Assembly (NCBI GenBank): GCA_025965735.1
Contig: JAOPWK010000346.1
Span: 1 to 15,578 of the forward strand
Length of the DNA: 15,578 nt
Direction of reading: 5' to 3'
Source of the DNA: Frankiales bacterium
Lineage (GTDB): Bacteria > Actinomycetota > Actinomycetes > Mycobacteriales > SCTD01
Part shown: positions 7,141 to 14,727 of the stretch, piece after piece
Layout: each line of letters starts with the position of its first letter
How positions within the stretch are numbered: the first letter of the stretch is position 1
The notes under the pieces: generated by a model
Seen by the model: only the letters and a program-made list of their open reading frames with translations
Told to the model about the DNA's origin: nothing
Database searches by the model: none
Program-made: the position numbers and the translations under genes

Positions 7141-9908
7141 GGGGTCTCCTCCCCTGGGACCGTGCCGACGGACGGCGCGGACGAGCTGAGTGCCAGCTCC
7201 TCGTCGTCCTCGGGGACGTCCCCGAGGTAGGCCGAAAGCACGGCCGGGTCCTGCCGGACCTCCTGCGGTGTCCCCTCGGCGATCTTCCGCCCGAAGTCCA
7301 CGACGACGACCTTGTCGCACACGCTCATGACGAGGTTCATGTCGTGCTCCACGAGCAGGACGGCGATCCCCCAGTCGGAGGCCAGCCTGCGCAGGAGGTC
7401 GGCCAGCTCTGCCGTCTCCACGTCGCCGAGCCCTGCGGCCGGTTCGTCGAGGAGCAGGACGCTCGGCTGTGCTGCCACCGCACGGGCGATCGCGAGCAGG
7501 CGTCGCTTGCCGTACGGCAGGTCTTGCGCCTTGCGGTCCAGGTCCGCCTCGAGCCGGAACTCCCGGACGGCCGCCACCGCCGCCGAGGGGAGGACGGCAG
7601 CAGCCGGACGGATGACGTCCCTGAGGTAGGAGAGCAGATCTGGTGCGTCCGCGGCTGTCTGCAGGTTGTCCCGGACTGTGGAGTCCTCGAACAGCTCCAG
7701 CGACTGGAACGAGCGTGAGAGCCCCAACCGTGCGCGAGCTGCCGCACTCCGGGACCCTAACGACTCGCCCTCGAGCAGGACCTGACCAGTCGCCAGGGCC
7801 GTAAACCCCGTCACCGCATCGATCAGAGAGGTCTTCCCGGCACCGTTCGGCCCGATGAGCCCGACGATCGTCCCGGGCTCGACCCGGAAGGACACGTGGT
7901 CCACGGCGACGGTGCCGCCGTAGTGCACCGAGAGGTCCGAGACCTCCAGCACACGGGGCTCGACCTGTACTGCTGAGGTGTCGCTGGTCGTGGCGGCGAG
8001 AACGGCGGGCCCGTCCGGGACGGCCGGCCCTCGGCGCAGCTTGCCCCCCAGGAGCTTCATGGTCAGGCCCATCTCCTTGGCCATGCCGTCCTGGTTCTGC
8101 AGCGTGAACAGGATGAGGAGCAGACCACCCGCGAGCGGGAGATACCGGGCCGCATCACCGGGAATGGAGTTGAGGATTGCCGCGCCGATGGACCCGGGGG
8201 CGAGCGTGGCGCCGAAGATCGGGCCGAGCAGGTAGCCGATGCCACCGATCATGGTCCAGCCGACGGCCTGGATGGAGTCGAAGCTCTGGAAGGTCGTGCC
8301 GTACGAGATCTGCTGGTTGCGGAAGGCGAGCATGATGCCGCCAGCGGCGGCGACGCCCGCGGCCAGTCCGAACGCGTAGAGCTTTGCCAGCGGAACGCTG
8401 ATCCCGAGAGCCGCTGCCGCCCGCTCGTTCGTGCGCACCGCGATCAGACGGCGACCGCTGGAACCACGTCGCACGTTGCTGACGGCCAGGGCCAGCACCA
8501 CCAGGACGGCCAGCGTGACGAACGCGTACCGCTGTGGGAACTCCGCGTTGTTGACGTCCCAGCCGAACACGTGCGGGTCACCCACGTTCGTCCCCGAGAC
8601 ACCCCCGACCAGGCGACCGCTGTTGAAGACCATGAACTCGAGGGCGGTGCCCAGCCCGAGCGTGACGACGGCGAGGGTGATGCCGCGGGTGCGTACCGCA
8701 GGCAGCGCGAACAGCATCCCCACGGGGACAGCAGCAAGCACGCCGACGAGGAAGGCGAGCGGGAAGGGCAGGCCCCACGCGGCGACCAGGCGGCCGGCGA
8801 TCAGAGCGCCGAAACCGGCGAAGGCGTACTGGGCCAAGGACAGCTGTCCGGCATATCCGGTCAGCAGCACGATGGACAGCAGGATGAGCGCGATGGCGAA
8901 CGTGATGCCGAGCGCGTCCACCCAGCGCGGCGACAGCACCACGATCAGCGCCGAGGTGACGCCGGCCGCGATCAGCAGTGGCACCGGCTGGATACGTCCG
9001 GTCCCGATCAAAGGGAGCCGCTGGAGCATGAAGTCCCGAAGCGGCAGTGACTGGCCTCGGAAGCACAGGACCAGCACGATGACGAGGAAGGGCACGCTCT
9101 GGGCTAGACCAGGCGTGTCAGCCGTGAAGCGGCCGACAACCGTCTGTAGCACGCCCAGGCCGATGCCGGCGGCGAAGGCAATGGGGAAGGAGCGGAATCC
9201 GGCGATGAGCGCCGAGGCCATGGCCGCCAGGACCAGGTTGGTCATGACGGCGACCTGCAGCGTCACGATGGGCGACACGAGGATGGCAGCCAGACCTGCC
9301 AGCCCGGAGCCGAGGGCCCAGTTTGCAGCCGCGATCCGGTCTGAGGACCAGCCGAGCGTCGAGGCAGCGAGCTGGTTCTCCGCAACAGCCGAGGTGCCGA
9401 CGCCGAAACGGCTCCAGCGGTAGTAGGCCCACAGGACCGCGGTCAGGAGCCCGGCGGTGAGGAACATGATGAGGCGGTCGTACGGCAGGACGACCTTGCC
9501 GTACAGCGTGATGACGCCCTGAGGCAGCTCAGGACGGACGAAGATCGCCCGTCCGCCGTACCGCAGCACGGCCAGCGACTGCAGCGTGATCAGGATGCCG
9601 AGGGTGGCCACGATCCGGGTCAACGGGGAAGCCAGCTTGAGCCGCGACATCACGAGGAACTGGCACAGGAAGCCGATCAGGGCGGACATCGCCACACCGG
9701 CCACTGCCGCGACCAGCAGCGGCAGCTCCTGCACGACGCGGACCTCGTAGTACGTGTAGGCACCGACCATGCCAATCGCGCCGTGGGCGAAGTTGAGGAC
9801 GCCTGACCCCCGGTAGACCACGACCAGGCCCTGCGAGGCCAGCGAGTACAGAGCCCCCAGTCCCAGGCCGATGAGCGCGAACCGCAGTACCTCTTCCACG
9901 ACCATCAT
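7137..9908 (-). CDS. LivH-LivM-LivG fusion: two permease domains and one ATPase in a single ABC transporter polypeptide
   Basis: A 923-residue protein fusing three proteins that are separate in enterobacteria. Residues 1 to about 290 are a LivH permease, with GLGLGALYSLASQGL and GVLNFAHGAIGMVGA near the start. Residues about 310-610 are a LivM permease (LTGYAGQLSLAQYAFAGFGA, RTRGITLAVVTLGLG). Residues about 652-898 are a LivG ATPase: Walker A GPNGAGKT (686-693), signature in the altered form LPYGKRR (797-803), Walker B LLLDEPAAGL (818-827), H855 in VEHDM. Membrane segments fill the first 610 residues. A charged linker (about 612-650) joins permease to ATPase, and an acidic tail follows. Together with LivF and the lipoprotein at 10143 it makes a complete importer. 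The start is one of two adjacent ATGs (9908 or 9905) with only a weak GAGATGAG upstream. The frame is uninterrupted, so this is not a sequencing merge of separate genes. Confidence 0.92.
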   Translation of the reverse strand: MMVVEEVLRFALIGLGLGALYSLASQGLVVVYRGSGVLNFAHGAIGMVGAYTYYEVRVVQELPLLVAAVAGVAMSALIGFLCQFLVMSRLKLASPLTRIVATLGILITLQSLAVLRYGGRAIFVRPELPQGVITLYGKVVLPYDRLIMFLTAGLLTAVLWAYYRWSRFGVGTSAVAENQLAASTLGWSSDRIAAANWALGSGLAGLAAILVSPIVTLQVAVMTNLVLAAMASALIAGFRSFPIAFAAGIGLGVLQTVVGRFTADTPGLAQSVPFLVIVLVLCFRGQSLPLRDFMLQRLPLIGTGRIQPVPLLIAAGVTSALIVVLSPRWVDALGITFAIALILLSIVLLTGYAGQLSLAQYAFAGFGALIAGRLVAAWGLPFPLAFLVGVLAAVPVGMLFALPAVRTRGITLAVVTLGLGTALEFMVFNSGRLVGGVSGTNVGDPHVFGWDVNNAEFPQRYAFVTLAVLVVLALAVSNVRRGSSGRRLIAVRTNERAAAALGISVPLAKLYAFGLAAGVAAAGGIMLAFRNQQISYGTTFQSFDSIQAVGWTMIGGIGYLLGPIFGATLAPGSIGAAILNSIPGDAARYLPLAGGLLLILFTLQNQDGMAKEMGLTMKLLGGKLRRGPAVPDGPAVLAATTSDTSAVQVEPRVLEVSDLSVHYGGTVAVDHVSFRVEPGTIVGLIGPNGAGKTSLIDAVTGFTALATGQVLLEGESLGSRSAAARARLGLSRSFQSLELFEDSTVRDNLQTAADAPDLLSYLRDVIRPAAAVLPSAAVAAVREFRLEADLDRKAQDLPYGKRRLLAIARAVAAQPSVLLLDEPAAGLGDVETAELADLLRRLASDWGIAVLLVEHDMNLVMSVCDKVVVVDFGRKIAEGTPQEVRQDPAVLSAYLGDVPEDDEELALSSSAPSVGTVPGEETP

Positions 9909-9932
9909 CTCATCTCAGGCTGACTTGCGCCA

Positions 9933-9946
9933 ACCGATCGTTTGGT
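9933..9946 (-). promoter_or_regulatory. Operator-like site 2 (ACCAAACGNNNGGT)
   Basis: The minus strand reads ACCAAACGATCGGT. It keeps all 11 fixed positions of the shared element and lies within the imperfect palindrome CCAACCGATCGTTTGG (9930-9945 and neighbours). It begins 6 bp downstream of the predicted -10 box of the liv-hyu promoter, covering the likely transcription start, a position where a repressor would block initiation or early elongation. Confidence 0.6.
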
Positions 9947-9952
9947 GGACTC

Positions 9953-9980
9953 ACCGTAACGCACGTCACAGTCCTGTCAA
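9953..9980 (-). promoter_or_regulatory. Predicted promoter of the liv-hyu unit
   Basis: TTGACA (9980-9975, a full consensus -35) and TACGGT (9958-9953) are separated by 16 bp, reading leftwards. Transcription would begin near 9946, leaving a leader of about 38 nt before the fusion gene. Operator-like site 2 lies immediately downstream. The perfect -35 box in such GC-rich DNA makes this one of the better promoter calls here. Confidence 0.55.
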
Positions 9981-10055
9981 CGGAGAACGCAGAAATGCAG
10001 TGAGGCTCCTACCTCCGGGCCCCTCCAACTGGCCCCGCATTTACGCGTGTGACCG

Positions 10056-10084
10056 TTGACACACTACCAAACGCACGGTAGACC
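10056..10084 (+). promoter_or_regulatory. Predicted promoter of the solute-binding-protein unit with operator in spacer
   Basis: TTGACA (10056-10061) and TAGACC (10079-10084) are spaced by 17 bp. The shared operator element starts at position 5 of the spacer, exactly as at 1223-1251. The start point would be near 10091, with a leader of about 50 nt. It lies back-to-back with the liv-hyu promoter, the two -35 boxes being about 75 bp apart. Confidence 0.6.
10066..10079 (+). promoter_or_regulatory. Operator-like site 3 (ACCAAACGNNNGGT)
   Basis: The site reads ACCAAACGCACGGT, flanked by CT and AG so that CTACC and GGTAG form inverted arms around a central CG. It overlaps the first base of the -10 box. 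The arrangement fits a dimeric TetR-type repressor that leaves when the substrate or its CoA ester is present; this mechanism is inferred from the layout only. Confidence 0.65.
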
Positions 10085-10142
10085 ACGTCTCACGACTCGC
10101 GCGTCAGGTACGCCGGGGGCACACCACGAGGAGCTGTCACTG

Positions 10143-11435
10143 ATGCTTTACAACCGCGCGACGTCCCGCTGGGACTGGTCCAAGTCCGTCTCGGCCGTGG
10201 CCGTCGGAGTCGTACTGGCCCTCTCAGGCTGCGGGGACTCGACCGACGACACGAGTTCCAGCGGCACCAATGGACCTGACACAACGGCCACGTCGGAGTC
10301 GGCGGCCCAGCCCACCGGGGCGCCCATCAAGACCAGCACCATCTCGGCCGTCGACTACAACGGCCCCACGTACGAGGACATCCAGGTCGTCGCCAAAATC
10401 TACGCGCAGTACATCAACGACAAGGGCGGCATCAACGGGCGCCCGCTCGAGGTCATCACGTGCGACGACAAGGGCGACCCCACGCAGACAGAGGCCTGCG
10501 CCCGCAAGGCCATCGACGAGGGCGCGATCGCCGACGTCGGCACGTTCACTTACAACCAGAGCGTCATGGTGCCGCTGTACGACAAGGCCGACACGGCCGT
10601 CTTCGGCAACTGCTGCAACCTGGCGCCGATCGAGTTCACCTCCCGGAACACCTTCCAGATGGGCAACAACCCGGTCCTGAACCCAGCCGGCGTCGCCCGC
10701 GCGGTGCAGGACGGCTGCAAGGACATCGCGGTTCTCGCGCTCGACCTCCCGGGCATCACCGAGGGCGTCACCATGCTCATGGACAACATGGCGAAGTCCT
10801 ACGGCTACGAAGGCAAGATCAAGTACGTCAAGGTGCCCCTGACCACGCAGGACTACACGGCGCAGGTCGCGCAGGCCACCGACGGGACCGACTGCATCTC
10901 GATGTTCCTGAGCCAGTCCAACATCTCCGGCCTGATGCCCGCCTTCGCCCAGACAGGTGGCACGCAGCGTCTCTACGGTGCGCAGGGCAACTTCGACAAG
11001 GTCGCCACCAAGGGCTACGAGAAGCTGCCTGGAGTGGAGAAGGGCGTGGTCTACGGCGCCTACCCGCCGCTCCAGGATCCGGTCTGGGAAGAGTTCCGGG
11101 CGGCCCTGAAGAAGTACAACGCCCCGAAGAAGTTCGACTACAACTCCCTCGCGGCACTGGGGACCTGGGCCGCCTACACCGGCTTCACCCAGGTCGCAGA
11201 GTCCGTGGAGGGTGATCTCGCACCCGCCTCGTTCCTGAAGGCGGCCTCGACGGCCAAGGTGGACACCGGCGGCATGACGCCTCCGATCGACTTCACCAAG
11301 ACCTGGGACGCCTTCGACGGGCAGTTCAAGCGGACGTTCAACCTCACGGCGACCTACTTCGACCTGAAGGACTCCAAGCCGCTCGCTGAGGGCTTCGTCG
11401 ACCTCCAGAACGCCGCCGAGGGCAAGGGCAAGTAG
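10143..11435 (+). CDS. Lipoprotein solute-binding protein of a Liv-type ABC importer
   Basis: A 430-residue type I periplasmic-binding protein (peripla_BP_6 group). The N-terminus MLYNRATSRWDWSKS is followed by a hydrophobic segment and a lipobox LSGC with the lipidated Cys at residue 30. A Ser/Thr/Gly-rich tether (about 31-65) and the ligand-binding lobes come next. The mature chain has six further Cys, including an adjacent pair in GNCCNL, which is unusual and may form disulfides outside the cell. The frame is open up to 10056, but the ATG at 10143 is chosen: AGGAG at 10129-10133 stands 9 nt upstream, the signal peptide begins correctly there, and the longer form would cover the promoter and operator. 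It delivers substrate to the divergently encoded permease. Ligand unknown; relatives bind branched amino acids, amides or aromatic acids. Confidence 0.9.
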   Translation: MLYNRATSRWDWSKSVSAVAVGVVLALSGCGDSTDDTSSSGTNGPDTTATSESAAQPTGAPIKTSTISAVDYNGPTYEDIQVVAKIYAQYINDKGGINGRPLEVITCDDKGDPTQTEACARKAIDEGAIADVGTFTYNQSVMVPLYDKADTAVFGNCCNLAPIEFTSRNTFQMGNNPVLNPAGVARAVQDGCKDIAVLALDLPGITEGVTMLMDNMAKSYGYEGKIKYVKVPLTTQDYTAQVAQATDGTDCISMFLSQSNISGLMPAFAQTGGTQRLYGAQGNFDKVATKGYEKLPGVEKGVVYGAYPPLQDPVWEEFRAALKKYNAPKKFDYNSLAALGTWAAYTGFTQVAESVEGDLAPASFLKAASTAKVDTGGMTPPIDFTKTWDAFDGQFKRTFNLTATYFDLKDSKPLAEGFVDLQNAAEGKGK

Positions 11436-11456
11436 CGCCGCACACCACAGACCTGA

Positions 11457-11492
11457 AGGGGAGGGGCGTCGGGTCTCCGACGCCCCTCCCCT
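11457..11492 (+). terminator. Strong intrinsic terminator or attenuator between binding protein and SDR genes
   Basis: A perfect 16-bp stem, AGGGGAGGGGCGTCGG (11457-11472) with complement at 11477-11492, has a GTCT loop and is followed by CTCTTGTG, a weak T-containing tail. It lies 22 bp after the binding-protein stop and only 6 bp before the AGGAGG of the SDR gene. No room remains for a separate SDR promoter downstream of it. Confidence 0.85.
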
Positions 11493-11512
11493 CTTGTGAG
11501 GAGGCAGAGGCC

Positions 11513-12271
11513 GTGGTCGACCACCAACTGGACGGATCCGTCGCGCTCGTGACGGGCGGGGCCTCGGGCATCGGGGCAGCCACCTGCCGTCTCCTGGCCC
11601 GTTCACGCGCCACGGTGGCCGTCGCGGACCTGGACCACGACGCGGCCCGGTCCCTCGCCCAGTCGCTTGTGGACGAGGGGTTCGACGCCTTCGGGCTGCA
11701 CGTGGACGTGACCGACGAGGCTGGCGTGGACGCGATGGTCATCCAGGTCGTGGCTCACGCGGGACGGCTGGACATCGCCGTGAACAGCGCCGGCGTCGGC
11801 GCCGAGTGGTCTGCAGTCGCGGACACGCCCAGCGAGCGCTGGCGTCACGTGCAAGCGGTGAACCTGGACGGGGCGTTCTTCTGCCTGCGTGCCGAGGTTC
11901 GCGCGATGCGGCTCTGCGGAGGAGGCAGCGTCGTCAACGTGGCGTCGTCGCTGTCCCAGGTCGCTCGCGGGGGATCTTCGCCCTACGTCACGTCGAAGCA
12001 CGGCCTGCTGGGCCTGACCCGCACCGCCGCACTCGACCACGCGGACGACGGGATCCGGGTCAACGCGGTCGGTCCGGGTTTTATCGACACGCCGCTCCTG
12101 CGTGCCCGACATGACGCCGCGAGCATCGCGGTCCTGGAGTCGTTGCACCCGCTTGGCCGCCTGGGTTCAGCAGCCGAGGTCGCGGAGGCCATCGTGTGGC
12201 TCGCCAGTCCCGCCGCCTCTTTCGTCACCGGAACGATCCTCGCCGTGGACGGTGGCTACATCGTCCCCTGA
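11513..12271 (+). CDS. Short-chain dehydrogenase/reductase (SDR)
   Basis: A 252-residue classical SDR. The cofactor loop is TGGASGIG (14-21), with D39 at the end of the second strand favouring NAD over NADP. Further marks are NSAG (91-94), N117, the catalytic Ser at 145/146, Y158 and K162 in YVTSK, and the usual C-terminal GTILAVDGGY. It should interconvert an alcohol and a ketone in the cytoplasm. The GTG start has AGGAGG (11499-11504) 8 nt upstream. It sits just past the strong hairpin after the binding-protein gene, so it is probably expressed by read-through. The LLM gene follows after 145 bp. Substrate unknown; in aromatic ketone pathways an SDR of this kind makes the ketone from the secondary alcohol. 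Confidence 0.9.
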   Translation: MVDHQLDGSVALVTGGASGIGAATCRLLARSRATVAVADLDHDAARSLAQSLVDEGFDAFGLHVDVTDEAGVDAMVIQVVAHAGRLDIAVNSAGVGAEWSAVADTPSERWRHVQAVNLDGAFFCLRAEVRAMRLCGGGSVVNVASSLSQVARGGSSPYVTSKHGLLGLTRTAALDHADDGIRVNAVGPGFIDTPLLRARHDAASIAVLESLHPLGRLGSAAEVAEAIVWLASPAASFVTGTILAVDGGYIVP

Positions 12272-12314
12272 CGACCAACCACAGGGCCGGCGAACGGTCC
12301 GCTCGCGCCCACGT

Positions 12315-12334
12315 GCGGCACGCCGTCGTGCCGC
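12315..12334 (+). terminator. Hairpin between SDR and LLM genes
   Basis: GCGGCACG (12315-12322), loop CCGT, CGTGCCGC (12327-12334) is a perfect 8-bp stem in the 145-bp gap. A second looser 7-bp stem, GACCGGC/GCCGGTC, follows at 12350-12376. Either may be a processing or attenuation site. No T-tract follows and no clear promoter is seen before the LLM gene. Confidence 0.4.
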
Positions 12335-12416
12335 GACATGCACCTGGGAGACCGGCTCTGACGGCACCGGCCGGTCGCCCACGACAAGGACATCCCTCTA
12401 CGTCAAGGAGAAGCCC

Positions 12417-13478
12417 GTGAAGTTCGCTTACATGCCAGACACCCACTTCGGCGTCTACGACCAGGAACCGCCTTCACCCGAGGAGGCGGCGGCTGCGTTC
12501 GACCAGCTGATCGCAGAGGCTGAGCTCGCTGAGCAGGTGGGCTTCGACGCGGTGTTCCTGCCTGAGCGCCACGGCCGGGGAGAGACCTTCGTCCCGTCCC
12601 CGCTGGTGGCGGCCACGGCGATCGCCGCACGCACTTCCCGCATCCAGATCGCCATCACCGTAGGCCTGCCGACGCTGTACAACCCGATGCACCTGGCGGA
12701 GCAGATCTCCATGATCGACAACCTGTCGAAGGGGAGGTTCATCTACGGCGCCGGTGTGGGCTACCACCAGGGCTACCACCAGACGTTCGGAGTCGACTGG
12801 GAGCGTCGCGGGCGGCGGTTCGAGGAGGCCATGCAGGTCCTCGTCCTCGCTCTGACCGAGGACCGCTTCTCCTTCAAGGGCGAGTTCTACCACTTCGACG
12901 ACGTGCAGCTGACCCCGAAGCCCTACCAGCGCCCTCGGCCTCCGATCTGGATCGGTTCGCACAGCGAAGGCAAACCGCTGGACCGGTCGCTCGACTACGA
13001 GGGGTGGGTGCTCTGGACACAGACCGAGTGGGAGCACGGAGCGGCGTGGATTCGCTCGATGCGAGCGCGGGCTGCCGAGCGGGGGAAGCCGGACTGGACG
13101 GTCGTGGTGGATCAGGACGGCTGGCTCGGCGACGATGCGGCAGCAGTGCGCGCTCGGCACTCGCCGCGGTGGTTGCGTGAGGCCAGCTTCTACGGCGAGC
13201 ACGACTTCACGGCCGAGATCGATCCGATCGCGGACGTCAAGCAGGCGGAGGGGGCCGAGGTCGCGCTCCGGGACTTCGAGTCCCGGCAGATGCACTTCGG
13301 CACACCGGCGTCGTGGGTGGAGCGCATCGGCGCTGTCAGAGACACGCTCGCGCCCGACTGGCTGAACATCCGCCTTCGGGGTCCGGCCGCCGAGTACGGG
13401 CCGGCCTATCCGACCTTCGAGGAGACGCTCGAGTGCATCAGGCGGTTCGGGGAGGAGGTCCTGCCGGCCTTTCGCTGA
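12417..13478 (+). CDS. LLM-class flavin-dependent oxidoreductase (luciferase-like)
   Basis: A 353-residue luciferase-like monooxygenase-fold protein (TIM barrel binding FMN or F420). It shows the N-terminal strand KFAYMPDTHFG, AEQVGFDAVFLPERHG, SRIQIAITVGLPTLYNPMHLAEQISMID in pieces, the turn GRFIYGAGVGYH, and PKPYQRPRPPIWIG near the middle, all typical. The frame is open further upstream (to 12102), but that part overlaps the SDR gene and looks non-coding. The GTG at 12417 has AAGGAG (12405-12410) 6 nt away and starts exactly at the first family strand. It may be a two-component FMNH2-dependent monooxygenase (no reductase is seen here) or an F420-dependent enzyme, which would suit an actinomycete; sequence alone does not decide. 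Transcription ends at the 13525-13559 hairpin. Confidence 0.88.
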   Translation: MKFAYMPDTHFGVYDQEPPSPEEAAAAFDQLIAEAELAEQVGFDAVFLPERHGRGETFVPSPLVAATAIAARTSRIQIAITVGLPTLYNPMHLAEQISMIDNLSKGRFIYGAGVGYHQGYHQTFGVDWERRGRRFEEAMQVLVLALTEDRFSFKGEFYHFDDVQLTPKPYQRPRPPIWIGSHSEGKPLDRSLDYEGWVLWTQTEWEHGAAWIRSMRARAAERGKPDWTVVVDQDGWLGDDAAAVRARHSPRWLREASFYGEHDFTAEIDPIADVKQAEGAEVALRDFESRQMHFGTPASWVERIGAVRDTLAPDWLNIRLRGPAAEYGPAYPTFEETLECIRRFGEEVLPAFR

Positions 13479-13524
13479 GGTCGGGTCGCCACCCGCCCAC
13501 GGCCGGCGAGACAGCCCGGACGCG

Positions 13525-13559
13525 CCAGCCCGTCGTTCCATACAGGAACGACGGGCTGG
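13525..13559. terminator. Bidirectional terminator hairpin
   Basis: A perfect 15-bp stem, CCAGCCCGTCGTTCC (13525-13539) with complement at 13545-13559, has loop ATACA. It lies 46 bp after the LLM stop and 39 bp from the converging ADH stop, so it can terminate both. Confidence 0.85.
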
Positions 13560-13598
13560 TCCTTCGCGTCCTCGTGGCTCGGCACGTACCGCACGTGC

Positions 13599-14699
13599 TC
13601 AGCCGAGGGTGACGACGGCCTTCACGATCGAGGAGTCCTGTCCCTTCACGACGTCGGCAAGGGACTCGATCCCGTGGCAGACGGTGATCAGCTTGTCGAA
13701 GGGGAAGCGCCCCTGCCGGTACAGGTCGATGAGGAACGGGATGAAGATCGAGGGGACGACGTCGCCCTCCATGTTCCCCTGCACGGTTCTGCCTGCCAGG
13801 AAGGACCACGGGTCGAGATCGATGCGCGTGCCGGCCGGGGACACCCCCACGACGCTCAGGGTCCCTCGCACGCTGAGGGCAGCGAAGGCCTCCGCGACGA
13901 CGTGCTGCAGCCCCGTCGTGTCCACGATGTAGTTGACCCCTCGACCGTCGGTCAGCTGCCGGAGCCGCTCCGTCAAGTCTCCTCCCGTCGCGTGGACGAC
14001 ATCCGTCGCGCCGACCTCCTGCGCCAGGCGCAGCCTCGACTCGGAGACGTCCACAGCGATGATCTGCCGACAGCCCAGCACGGAGGCCGCCATCACGGCG
14101 CTCAGCCCAACGGAGCCGGCTCCTGTCACGGCGATCGTGCTGCCGTAGGGCGGATGAAGGGTGTTGAAGACCGTCCCGGCGCCCGTCTGGACGCCACAAC
14201 CCAGCGGCGCGAGATGCTCCAACGGCAGCGTCGGGTCCACGGGGATCGCCGCCGAGTGGTGCACGACCACGTGCGTGCCGAACGACGACTGTCCCACGAA
14301 GTGGCCGAAGACCGGTTCGCCGTCCCTGGACCACGCTGAGCTGCCGTCGACCCGGGTGCCGCTCAGGTTCATGGCCGCCGAGCTGTCGCAGTAGACAGGG
14401 TGCCCCGACAGGCACTGCCCGCAGGAGCCGCAGGACGCGAACGTCAGCACCACGTGATCGCCCGGCTTCACGGTGGTGACGGCCGAACCGACGCTCTGGA
14501 CCACCCCTGCGCCCTCGTGGCCGAGCACGATCGGCGTTGGCAGCGGCAGATCGCCCTTGATCACGGAGATGTCGGAGTGGCACACGCCAGTGGCCTTCAG
14601 GTGCACCAGGACCTCGTCGGCGCGTGGGTCCTGCAGGTCCAGCTGTTGCACGACGAGAGGGCCGTTGCGCACGTCCAGGACAGCAGCGTCGATCTTCAT
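13599..14699 (-). CDS. Zinc-dependent alcohol dehydrogenase, aryl-alcohol dehydrogenase-like
   Basis: A 366-residue medium-chain dehydrogenase. Catalytic zinc ligands are C40 (GVCHSD), H61/E62 (LGHEG) and C167 (PLGCGVQTGAG). The structural zinc lobe has four Cys at 90, 93, 96 and 104. The Rossmann loop is GAGSVG (192-197), and D216 favours NAD. The wording around LTFASCGSCGQCLSGHP, FGQSSFGTH and FIPFLIDLYRQGRFPFDKLI closely recalls benzyl/aryl-alcohol dehydrogenases such as XylB and AreB, so an aromatic or bulky alcohol/aldehyde is the likely substrate. A GTG at 14708 would add three residues. The ATG at 14699 is preferred because GAGGTG (14711-14706) stands 6 nt before it and would be part of the coding region in the longer form. 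It lies 28 bp after the second NTF2-like gene on the same strand. Confidence 0.9.
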   Translation of the reverse strand: MKIDAAVLDVRNGPLVVQQLDLQDPRADEVLVHLKATGVCHSDISVIKGDLPLPTPIVLGHEGAGVVQSVGSAVTTVKPGDHVVLTFASCGSCGQCLSGHPVYCDSSAAMNLSGTRVDGSSAWSRDGEPVFGHFVGQSSFGTHVVVHHSAAIPVDPTLPLEHLAPLGCGVQTGAGTVFNTLHPPYGSTIAVTGAGSVGLSAVMAASVLGCRQIIAVDVSESRLRLAQEVGATDVVHATGGDLTERLRQLTDGRGVNYIVDTTGLQHVVAEAFAALSVRGTLSVVGVSPAGTRIDLDPWSFLAGRTVQGNMEGDVVPSIFIPFLIDLYRQGRFPFDKLITVCHGIESLADVVKGQDSSIVKAVVTLG

Positions 14700-14727
14700 G
14701 GAGCTCACCTCTCGTCGTCGGACCTGG

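Noticed and set aside
7141..7320. N-terminal extension of livF
   Set aside because: The extension is Arg/Gly-rich and lies inside the LivG-coding end. The overlapping GTGA start with a good ribosome site gives the standard 234-residue protein.
10056..10142. Longer start for the binding lipoprotein
   Set aside because: It would place the promoter -10 and the operator in coding sequence and bury the signal peptide; the ATG at 10143 has a proper AGGAG.
10224..11606. Minus-strand open frame of about 460 codons opposite the binding-protein gene
   Set aside because: It has no recognisable domain, covers a strong terminator and the SDR start, and is explained by codon bias of the opposite strand.
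12102..12416. Longer start for the LLM oxidoreductase
   Set aside because: The added 105 codons overlap the SDR gene out of frame and look like noise; GTG at 12417 with AAGGAG begins at the first conserved strand.
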